This document shows, piece by piece, positions 1 to 7,094 of a stretch of 64,000 bases of DNA. The notes under the pieces were generated by a model. It was not told the origin of the DNA and searched no databases. It worked only from the letters and a program-made list of their open reading frames with translations. Position 1 is the stretch's first letter. Each line of letters starts with the position of its first letter. This DNA is from Clostridia bacterium (lineage in GTDB: Bacteria > Bacillota > DTU025): NCBI GenBank assembly GCA_034926675.1, contig JAYFQW010000001.1:124001-188000 (forward strand), given 5' to 3'. Both the position numbers and the translations under genes were made by a program.

Positions 1-1
1 C

Positions 2-451
2 ATAGGGGTCACTAGGACCGTGGCCGCTGTGATCGAGGAGCACCATGATGAGCGCGGGATCATCTGGCCAATGTCTGTTGCCCCCTACCAGGCAATCGTG
101 TTGCCCGTCAACAGCTCAGAACCTGCTCAGGCCCAGGCGGCAGAGGCAGTGTACGCCGAACTGCTCGAGTGCGGAGTCGAGGCCGTGCTAGATGATAGGG
201 ATGAGCGTCCCGGTGTGAAGTTCAAGGATGCTGACCTCATCGGCTTTCCAGTCAAGGTTACTGTGGGACAGAAGCGCCTAGCCAACGGCAATGTGGAGAT
301 CTCAATGCGGCGCGGCGGCGACATTGAACTCGTGGAGCTGACTCGAGCAGCTGCACGCATTAAGGAGATCGTCGATTGCGAACTCGCGGCATACACGCCG
401 CGCAAGGGGGTCGGCCTCGGTGCACGTGACAGCGATAGTCCCTGCGTATAA
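2..451 (+). CDS. proS: Prolyl-tRNA synthetase, C-terminal part (cut by window start)
   Basis: The reading frame is open from the first bases and ends at TAA 449-451, so only the last ~149 residues are present. They read as the end of the class II catalytic core (GVTRTVAAVIEEHHDERG, then WP) followed by the anticodon-binding domain (APYQAIVLPVN ... DDRDERPGVKFKDADLIGFP). This is the C-terminal pattern of bacterial ProS, which charges tRNA-Pro with proline in the cytoplasm. The final ~15 residues run past the usual end and overlap the next gene by 32 bp. The family call is firm; the N-terminus and the presence of an editing domain cannot be judged. Confidence 0.93.
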   Translation: MGVTRTVAAVIEEHHDERGIIWPMSVAPYQAIVLPVNSSEPAQAQAAEAVYAELLECGVEAVLDDRDERPGVKFKDADLIGFPVKVTVGQKRLANGNVEISMRRGGDIELVELTRAAARIKEIVDCELAAYTPRKGVGLGARDSDSPCV

Positions 452-1049
452 CGAGGGTCCCCGTATCGGGGCGGTTCTCGCCGTGTTGAACACGTGCGAC
501 ATGATCGACGAGGTGGTTGTGGTGGATGACGGCTCCACCGACGAGACCTTCGATGTGGCCTCGGCCCACGGGGCGCACGTGATCAAGCTCCCCATCAACA
601 CCGGAAAAGGGGGCGCCGTGGCGAAGGGACTCGATGAATCCCCCAGTGATGTCGTCCTTTTCCTCGACGCGGATCTGGTGGGCCTCTCAACCGACCATGT
701 GCGGCGTCTTCTCACGCCGGTCATGAATGGAGACGCCGACATGACAATCGGCATCTTCGAGGAAGGGCGCGCGGCGACTGATCTGGCACAGGCCATCACG
801 CCTTGGCTTTCTGGGCAGCGTGCGTTGAAGAGGAGCATCCTCGACGGAATGCACCTGGAGATCTCCAGATACGGACTCGAGGCCGTGCTCACCAGGCATG
901 CCAAGGAGAGAAACCTGAATGTGGTGGAGGTGAAGCTTCCGAGGCTCACCCATGTGACCAAGGAGGAGAAGATCGGCCCAGTAAAAGGCGCAGCCATGAG
1001 GATGCGAATGTACTGGGATGTCGTGAGGTCGCTCGTCCATAAAGAGTGA
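420..1049 (+). CDS. Family 2 glycosyltransferase (GT-A fold)
   Basis: A 209-residue protein starting at GTG inside the end of proS. It has the GT2 signature: VPAYNEGPRIG near the N-terminus, VVVDDGSTDET at about residues 35-45, and a DxD motif (D83-A-D85, in LFLDADL) that would bind the metal-nucleotide-sugar complex. It lacks membrane segments and is close to the minimum length for a GT2 catalytic domain, so it is probably a soluble or membrane-associated sugar transferase. The acceptor cannot be predicted; a glucosyl-3-phosphoglycerate synthase or polyprenyl-phosphate glycosyltransferase-like role is possible. The gene is translationally coupled to proS and lies just before polC, which says little about its role. 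Confidence 0.8.
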   Translation: MHVTAIVPAYNEGPRIGAVLAVLNTCDMIDEVVVVDDGSTDETFDVASAHGAHVIKLPINTGKGGAVAKGLDESPSDVVLFLDADLVGLSTDHVRRLLTPVMNGDADMTIGIFEEGRAATDLAQAITPWLSGQRALKRSILDGMHLEISRYGLEAVLTRHAKERNLNVVEVKLPRLTHVTKEEKIGPVKGAAMRMRMYWDVVRSLVHKE

Positions 1050-1077
1050 GAGCTGCAGTACGCTTGGAGGGTCGCTG

Positions 1078-4000
1078 TTGTCGACTGTATTTGTGATCAT
1101 CCCATCGGATGATCGGGCACACCTTCAGTACGTGTTCGAGTGCGCCGGCATGAAAATGCCGGCTGCTATTTCGCATGCTTGCAGAATTGCGCAAATTGAG
1201 GCTAACCTGGACTCCGGAGAGTGGAGGGTTCGGATCGAGGGGAAGACGCCGGATGATGCGCACTGCAGTGACCTGGCGCGCGCCGCACTCCGCAGGGTCC
1301 TAGGAGACGTTGGAGAGATCACCGTTGATTTCTGCGGAACGCACCAGGCCTGTTTGGAGTCGGACGCCGTTTCGTCCGAATGGATCGAGGAACACTGGCG
1401 CGACGTGGTTGACAAGGTGTGCGCCGGCGCTCCCTACCTAGGCGCGTGGCTTGCTGAGGCCAGATGCGTGCAGGATGAGGGGGAGCTTGCAGTTGAGGTC
1501 CCAGGCGAGGTGCAGGCGGCCAAGCTCACGGAGAAGGGCTGTTCCCACATGATCGCAGCCGCGATTGCGGAACTCTCAGGGGCAAGGCCCGAGGTGCGTA
1601 TAGTTGTGGGCGACTTCACGGCAACAGACCAGGGCGATGATGAGGAATCGCCAGATGCCTGGGTTGAGCTCGCAAGCCCGCCTCCCCCGGGCGACAGTGA
1701 ACAACGCCCAGCGGGAGACTGGGCGGAGTCGAAACCGCGTACGACTCCGACGCGGACAGAAACTGAGCCCAAGCGCCGCGGAAGGCGGCGTCCGGTAGTC
1801 ACGGCTGAGGGCGCGATTCGGGGACGGCTCATCGCCGAGGCCCCCCAATCAATCGCCGAGATTGCACAGGGGCAGAAGAAAGCCGTGGTCGCGGGCGAGC
1901 TGTTCGACGTGGATGAAAGGCAGACAAAGAGCGGGCTGTATGTGATCTCGTTTTGCATCACTGACCTGACCGACTCAATCACCTGCAAGTTCTTCCGAGA
2001 TGCGGATGAACCGAGGGCGGAGCTTGCCGATGGGCAGTGGGTGAAGGTGCGCGGCGAATTGCAGTACGACCAGTACGCCAGGGAGACAGTGATCATGGCG
2101 TCGGACATCGTTCCATATGCAAAGCGCGAGCGGATGGATCTGAGCGCGGAGAAACGCGTAGAACTGCATCTTCACACGAAAATGAGCGCACTGGATTCCG
2201 TGTGCGAGGTTCAGGCGGTGATCCGGCAGGCGGCCGCCTGGGGCCATCCCGCCGTCGCTATTACCGATCATGGCGTGGTTCAGGCATTCCCTGATGCTTA
2301 CGCGGAAGCGAGGAAGCTGGGAATTAAGGTCATCTATGGGATGGAGGCATATCTAGTCGATGATCCTGCCGATGACGGCGCCCACATGTTCCACATGACG
2401 GTCCTCGCAAGGAATCGTGATGGCCTTCAAGGATTGTACCACCTCGTAACTGACTCGCACCTTCGCTACTTCCATCGGCACCCGCGAGTGCCCCGGGAGG
2501 CTATCGCGCAGTACAGATCCGGGCTTCTCATCGGGTCCGCATGTGAGTCAGGGGAGCTTTTCCGGGCCATGCTGGCCAATGCTCCTGACGAGGAGATCCA
2601 GCGGATTGCGGGTTTCTACGACTATCTTGAGGTGATGCCTCCTGGCAACAACGCGTTCCTAGTTCGTTCCGGCGCGCTTCCTGATGTTCGAGGAGTGCAG
2701 AACCTCACAGCAAGGATCCATGACCTCGGCAGGAAGCTTGGGATACCTGTTGTTGCCACAGGGGATGTGCACTTTCTTAACCCTCGCGATGAAGTTTACC
2801 GGCGCATACTCATGGCCGGGCAGGGATACGAGGACGCAGACTCCCAGGCGCCACTGTACTTTCACACCACAGACGAGATGCTTGAGGAGTTTTCATTCCT
2901 CGGCGAGGAGATCTGTCGTGAGGTGGTCATCGAGAATCCGCGGAAAATTGCAGGCATGATCGACGACATGAAGCCAGTGCCGGATGAGCTCGCTACTCCC
3001 GAGATAGAAGGCGCAGATGATGAAGTCCGCTCTCAGGCCCATCGGAGAGCAAAGGAGCTGTACGGGGATCCACTCCCGGAAACCGTTGCCGACAGGCTGG
3101 GACGTGAGCTGGACGCGATTATCGGGCACGGCTATGCCGTGAACTATGACATCGCGGCGAAACTGGTGCGCAAGTCCGTGGAGGCCGGATATCCTGTGGG
3201 ATCGAGGGGGTCCGTCGGATCGTCCCTCGTGGCCACCATGTGCGGAATAACCGAAGTGAACCCACTTCCTCCGCACTACCTGTGCCCGAGCTGCCATTAC
3301 AGCGATTTCGATCACGGGCTTCCCGCCGAATCCGGGTACGATCTTCCATCTGCGACCTGTCCGCAATGTGGGTGCGCTTTGGCAAAGGACGGCCAGAACA
3401 TCCCGTTCGAGACATTCCTCGGTTTCGAGGGAGATAAGGTGCCAGATATCGACCTGAACTTCTCCGGTGAATATCAGGGAGCAATACATAAATACGCGGA
3501 GGAGCTGTTCGGAGCGGATCATGTGTTCCGAGCGGGAACCATAGCGACGATAGCCGACAAGACCGCGTACGGGTTCGTCAAGGCTTACGCAGAATCCCAC
3601 GGGTTGGTGATGAGGCAGGCCGAGGCGGCGCGACTGGCTCGCGGGTGCTCCGGAGTGAAGCGAACGACAGGCCAGCATCCCGGCGGATTGATGATCGTGC
3701 CAAAGGGGCGGGATGTGCACGAATTCACGCCGGTTCAACACCCGGCCAACGATCGCAACTCCGAGACGGTGACTACTCACTTCGAATACAAGACGATACA
3801 TGAGTGCCTTCTGAAACTGGATCTTCTGGGACATGATGATCCCACGATGATAAAGATGCTTGAGGACCTCACGGGGATGCGGTCTGGTTCGATTCCAATG
3901 GATGACCCGGAGACCATTGCGATCTTCGCATCGATCGATCCCCTCAAGCTCAGAGCGAATCCGACAGGTCTCACCTGCGGAACCGTCGCCATCCCGGAGT

Positions 4001-4860
4001 TTGGAACCAAGTTCGTGAGAGGAATGCTGGATGAAACGAAACCGCGTTCCTTCGCGGATCTGGTTCGGATCAGTGGTCTCTCCCACGGGACGGATGTGTG
4101 GCTCACCAATGCTCAGGAGCTGATTGCGGCTGGACGCGCATGCCTGTCTGATGTCATTGCCTGCAGGGACGATATCATGATTCGCTTGATCCGTGACGGG
4201 CTTCCGCCGAAGACCGCGTTCAAGATAATGGAGAAGGTCCGAAAAGGGAAAGGGCTAACTGACGAGGACGCGGCTGCCATGAAGGGGCATTCAGTGCCAG
4301 ACTGGTACATCAATTCATGCAACAAGATCAAGTACATGTTCCCGAAAGCGCATGCCGCTGCTTATGTTACGATGGCGTTTAGGATAGCATACTTCAAGGT
4401 GCACTACCCCATTCAGTTCTACGCAGCCTACTTCAGCATCAGGGCGGCGGAATTCGAGGCACAGATAGCCACGATGAGTGTGAACGACATGATCGCTGCC
4501 ATGGACTCAATCGAGACGAAGGCTGATGCCACGTCGCGGGAGAAGAACCTGACTACGGTCCTTGAGGTAGTGGCAGAAGCCAAGCTAAGAGGGGTGGAGT
4601 TCCTTCCTGTGAGCATCGGCAGCTCAGAAGCGACGCGCTTCTCCGTAGAGGACGGGGCTCTGCGCATTCCCCTGGTCACTGTGTCATCCCTGGGGGAGGC
4701 TGCTGCTGCGAGCGTGATCGATGCCCGCTGCGAGAGGCCGTTCAGCTCCATCGCGGATGTGAGGGGGCGGACTCGACTCACCAGGTCCCACATCGACGCG
4801 CTGCGGGAGATGGGTGGGTTCGATGGGCTCCCCGAGACTGACCAGCTATCTCTGTTCTAG
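1078..4860 (+). CDS. polC: DNA polymerase III alpha subunit, PolC type, lacking the exonuclease insert
   Basis: A 1260-residue protein from TTG 1078 with SD GGAGGG 7 nt upstream. Order: family-specific N-terminus, charged linker (~185-255), OB domain (~260-345), PHP domain from ~358 (VELHLHTKMSALD), polymerase core with GSRGSVGSS, a Cys4 zinc module (~735-766, CPSC/CPQCGC), catalytic Asp790 and Asp792 (PDIDLNF), TGQHPGG, and a C-terminal QLSLF that resembles a beta-clamp-binding peptide. PolC is the replicative polymerase of low-GC Gram-positives and their relatives. Canonical PolC (B. subtilis, ~1437 aa) has a DnaQ-like 3'-5' exonuclease inserted in the PHP domain just after the IKVIYGxEAYLVDD segment. 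Here that segment (~422-430) runs directly into the HMTVLARNRDGLQGLYHLV segment that normally follows the insert, so the ~170-residue proofreading domain is absent without any frame disruption. Confidence 0.95.
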   Translation: MSTVFVIIPSDDRAHLQYVFECAGMKMPAAISHACRIAQIEANLDSGEWRVRIEGKTPDDAHCSDLARAALRRVLGDVGEITVDFCGTHQACLESDAVSSEWIEEHWRDVVDKVCAGAPYLGAWLAEARCVQDEGELAVEVPGEVQAAKLTEKGCSHMIAAAIAELSGARPEVRIVVGDFTATDQGDDEESPDAWVELASPPPPGDSEQRPAGDWAESKPRTTPTRTETEPKRRGRRRPVVTAEGAIRGRLIAEAPQSIAEIAQGQKKAVVAGELFDVDERQTKSGLYVISFCITDLTDSITCKFFRDADEPRAELADGQWVKVRGELQYDQYARETVIMASDIVPYAKRERMDLSAEKRVELHLHTKMSALDSVCEVQAVIRQAAAWGHPAVAITDHGVVQAFPDAYAEARKLGIKVIYGMEAYLVDDPADDGAHMFHMTVLARNRDGLQGLYHLVTDSHLRYFHRHPRVPREAIAQYRSGLLIGSACESGELFRAMLANAPDEEIQRIAGFYDYLEVMPPGNNAFLVRSGALPDVRGVQNLTARIHDLGRKLGIPVVATGDVHFLNPRDEVYRRILMAGQGYEDADSQAPLYFHTTDEMLEEFSFLGEEICREVVIENPRKIAGMIDDMKPVPDELATPEIEGADDEVRSQAHRRAKELYGDPLPETVADRLGRELDAIIGHGYAVNYDIAAKLVRKSVEAGYPVGSRGSVGSSLVATMCGITEVNPLPPHYLCPSCHYSDFDHGLPAESGYDLPSATCPQCGCALAKDGQNIPFETFLGFEGDKVPDIDLNFSGEYQGAIHKYAEELFGADHVFRAGTIATIADKTAYGFVKAYAESHGLVMRQAEAARLARGCSGVKRTTGQHPGGLMIVPKGRDVHEFTPVQHPANDRNSETVTTHFEYKTIHECLLKLDLLGHDDPTMIKMLEDLTGMRSGSIPMDDPETIAIFASIDPLKLRANPTGLTCGTVAIPEFGTKFVRGMLDETKPRSFADLVRISGLSHGTDVWLTNAQELIAAGRACLSDVIACRDDIMIRLIRDGLPPKTAFKIMEKVRKGKGLTDEDAAAMKGHSVPDWYINSCNKIKYMFPKAHAAAYVTMAFRIAYFKVHYPIQFYAAYFSIRAAEFEAQIATMSVNDMIAAMDSIETKADATSREKNLTTVLEVVAEAKLRGVEFLPVSIGSSEATRFSVEDGALRIPLVTVSSLGEAAAASVIDARCERPFSSIADVRGRTRLTRSHIDALREMGGFDGLPETDQLSLF

Positions 4861-4932
4861 CCCGCGTCCGATGCGGAGGAACGCCGCCAGTGGCCCGCTG
4901 GCTGCGGTTGCTCTGCCGCGGCGCGCGCACTC

Positions 4933-4961
4933 TTGCGCGGTGTGCTGGCATATGCTATATT
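4933..4961 (+). promoter_or_regulatory. Sigma-A-type promoter for the rimP-nusA-infB operon
   Basis: TTGCGC (4933-4938), 17 bp, TATATT (4956-4961), lying in the 231-bp gap between polC and rimP. The spacing is ideal and both boxes match the consensus at 4-5 of 6 positions. Predicted start is near 4968, giving a leader of ~120 nt before rimP. Confidence 0.5.
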
Positions 4962-5045
4962 GAGACGTGTGAGGGTAGTCTTGAGTGGTCTTTTGTGGTG
5001 TGGTGAGAGTGGGGAGGACCCACTCTTTCATCATGTGTGTTCCTT

Positions 5046-5063
5046 GCAGGGCCAGCGCCCTGC
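5046..5063 (+). repeat. Hairpin in the rimP leader
   Basis: GCAGGGC (5046-5052), loop CAGC, GCCCTGC (5057-5063): a perfect 7-bp stem about 30 nt before the rimP start. No T-run follows, so it is not a terminator. It would form in the leader RNA and could influence rimP/nusA expression, but no function is shown. Confidence 0.4.
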
Positions 5064-5091
5064 GCTTTGGGTGTTGGGAGGATGAAAGGCC

Positions 5092-5577
5092 ATGGATCGT
5101 GGGCAGGCGGAGGCCCGGGCCAATCGCATAGCGGAGTTGGAGGCTGCCCGCCTCGGGCTCACAGTAGTCGATACTGAGTTCGTGCGTGACTCGGGGTACT
5201 GGTACCTGCGCGTGTACATCGAGAAGCCGGGGGGCGTGGCCATCGACGACTGCTCAGCTCTGTCGGAAGCGGTAGGAGCTGAGTTGGATCGGCAGGATTT
5301 CATCCCCCAGAGCTACATTCTGGAGGTGTCGTCCTCGGGAGAGAAGCCACTCAGGCGTGACGAGGAATACGATGAGTTCAAAGGCCGCTGGGCTCTCATC
5401 ACGACATATGCCGAGATCAATGGGTGCAAGAGCTTTGAGGGGCGCCTGATGGGCACTTCGGACGGCTCCGTGCTGATTGAGGTCGATGGGACGACAGTTC
5501 GAATACCCCGCAGCAAGATCGCTGCCGCGAGGCTGGCGGCGCCGCTCAGGGAGGTTAACGGCGATGAGTCAGAATGA
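5092..5577 (+). CDS. rimP: Ribosome maturation factor RimP
   Basis: A 161-residue protein of normal RimP length. It has the N-terminal alpha/beta domain with LRVYIEKPGGVAIDDCSALSE (the family's DxCxxLS segment) and the ILEVSSSGEKPL segment (S-P/E-G-x-x-R/K-PL), followed by a small Sm-like C-terminal domain. RimP assists late maturation of the 30S subunit. ATG 5092 has SD GGAGG about 10 nt upstream. Its 3' end overlaps nusA by 14 bp, implying coupled translation, and it is the first gene of the classic rimP-nusA-rnpM-infB block. Confidence 0.93.
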   Translation: MDRGQAEARANRIAELEAARLGLTVVDTEFVRDSGYWYLRVYIEKPGGVAIDDCSALSEAVGAELDRQDFIPQSYILEVSSSGEKPLRRDEEYDEFKGRWALITTYAEINGCKSFEGRLMGTSDGSVLIEVDGTTVRIPRSKIAAARLAAPLREVNGDESE

Positions 5578-6643
5578 CAGTGTCGAGATAATCAAGGCCC
5601 TCGATGAGATAGAACGGGAACGAGGGATATCCAAGGAAATACTTCTTGACGCGCTCGAGGCCGCTCTGGTCCTTGCCTTCAAGAAGCACTACGGCTCATC
5701 GCAGAATGTCAGGGTGAGTTTGGATCCGAGTGTCGGTCGCATAGTCGTTCTATCCCGCAAGAATGTGGTCGAAGAGGTGCAGGATCTCAAGACGGAGATC
5801 TCGCTTGCAGATGCGAGGGAGATCGACCCTAACTTCAATGCGGGAGACGTGGTCGAAACCGAGGTGACTCCCAGGGAGTTCGGGCGCATCGCGGCGCAAA
5901 CTGCCAAGCAGGTAATCGTGCAGAGGATCCGCGAGGCGGAACGAGGAGTCATCTACGAGGAGTTCTCGAATCGCGAGGGCGATGTGGTAACCGGCATGGT
6001 CAGCCGTGTCGAGCTGCGCAATGTCATCGTCGATCTTGGCAAAACAGAAGCCACTATCCCATCTCAGGAGCAGATCCAAACGGAAAACTACGAGCTCGGC
6101 ATGAAGATCAAGTGCTATGTTGTGGAGGTCCGCAAGAGCAACAAGGGTCCGATGGTGCTGGTGTCACGGACACATCCTCTTCTCCTTAAGCGCCTCCTAG
6201 AGCTCGAAGTGCCTGAGATCGCCGATGGAGTTGTTGAGATCAAAGGAATCGCCCGTGAGGCCGGGGCCCGTTCAAAGGTTGCCGTCGTCGCTCACGACCC
6301 GAATGTGGATCCGGTCGGGGCGTGCGTGGGGCCGCGCGGCGCGCGCATACAGGCGGTTGTGACAGAGCTTGCAGGCGAGAAGATAGATGTCATACCATGG
6401 AGTGAGGACTACTCGAAGTTCATCGGGAACGCCCTCAGTCCGGCCAAGGTTGTTGAGGTGCGTCCGGATTTCATATCCAAGATCGCGATGGTCATTGTTC
6501 CTGATTATCAGCTTTCGCTCGCCATAGGCCGAGAGGGTCAGAACGCCAGGCTGGCAGCGAAGCTAACCGGCTGGAAGATTGACATCAAGAGCGAGTCCCA
6601 GGTTGGACTCGGCGGCATCCCCAAGTTCGAAGTAGACTTCTAG
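5564..6643 (+). CDS. nusA: Transcription termination/antitermination factor NusA
   Basis: A 359-residue protein starting at ATG 5564, within the end of rimP. It has the N-terminal RNA polymerase-binding domain (SVEIIKALDEIERERGISKEI...), an S1 domain (~130-200, GDVVTGMVSRVELRNVIVDLG) and two KH domains, with GACVGPRGARIQ and a final AIGREGQNARLAAKLTGW. The acidic repeats found in proteobacterial NusA are absent, as is usual in Gram-positives. NusA binds RNA polymerase and nascent RNA to modulate pausing, intrinsic termination and antitermination. A longer upstream in-frame extension exists but would overlap rimP heavily and is unnecessary. Confidence 0.95.
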   Translation: MSQNDSVEIIKALDEIERERGISKEILLDALEAALVLAFKKHYGSSQNVRVSLDPSVGRIVVLSRKNVVEEVQDLKTEISLADAREIDPNFNAGDVVETEVTPREFGRIAAQTAKQVIVQRIREAERGVIYEEFSNREGDVVTGMVSRVELRNVIVDLGKTEATIPSQEQIQTENYELGMKIKCYVVEVRKSNKGPMVLVSRTHPLLLKRLLELEVPEIADGVVEIKGIAREAGARSKVAVVAHDPNVDPVGACVGPRGARIQAVVTELAGEKIDVIPWSEDYSKFIGNALSPAKVVEVRPDFISKIAMVIVPDYQLSLAIGREGQNARLAAKLTGWKIDIKSESQVGLGGIPKFEVDF

Positions 6644-6656
6644 GGGGTGTGGCAGT

Positions 6657-6941
6657 GTGCCTAAGGTCAGGAAGTTGCCTCAGCGAACATGCGTCGGCTG
6701 CGGGCGAGTGGCCGACAAACGCGACCTGGTTCGCGTCGTGAGAACGCCAGAGGGTCAGGTGGTCATCGACCCGACAGGCAAGAAGTCTGGGCGCGGCGCT
6801 TATGTGTGCAGAGAAGGGGAATGCGTGGCCAAGGCTGTGCGCGGCGGGAGGCTTTCCCGGGCCTTGGGGACAGATATACCTGAAGAGGTAATCGAGACGC
6901 TCCGAGACCAGCTGCAAGCGGCTCGGCTTCCTTCGCAATAA
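6657..6941 (+). CDS. rnpM: RnpM/YlxR family RNase P-modulating RNA-binding protein
   Basis: A 94-residue basic protein with the YlxR signature RTCVGCGRVADKRDLVRVVR, a conserved GRGAYVC segment and a second Cys (EGEC). YlxR proteins bind RNA, and in Bacillus the family member (RnpM) was reported to modulate RNase P. It starts at GTG 6657, 13 bp after nusA, the usual location. The ribosomal-protein L7Ae-like YlxQ gene that normally follows is absent; instead there is a 153-bp gap before infB. Confidence 0.88.
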   Translation: MPKVRKLPQRTCVGCGRVADKRDLVRVVRTPEGQVVIDPTGKKSGRGAYVCREGECVAKAVRGGRLSRALGTDIPEEVIETLRDQLQAARLPSQ

Positions 6942-7094
6942 GCGTCACTTACCACGCTCGTGCGTGGGTTGGAACAAACATCCGCGTGGCTGCGGCTGTC
7001 GCGGTGGGAGCCACTCGGGATACCTGCTCAGCCCAGGGGCTAACGAACGCTGCGACTTAACTCGGCCTATTGCGGGCCACGGGGGTGATGCTCA
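6942..7094 (+). other. 153-bp infB leader with a hairpin, where ylxQ would normally be
   Basis: No open reading frame of ylxQ type is present. The stretch contains CCACGC (6952-6957), loop TCGT, GCGTGG (6962-6967), a perfect 6-bp stem extendable by A-T-like flanks, and a GGGGGTGA ribosome-binding site before infB. No clear -35/-10 pair was found. It may be an untranslated remnant of the ylxQ position or an infB leader. Confidence 0.4.

Noticed and set aside
2893-4086. 397-codon minus-strand open frame opposite polC
   Set aside because: It lies entirely antisense to the conserved PolC polymerase core and shows no recognisable domain; GC-rich DNA commonly yields such mirror frames.
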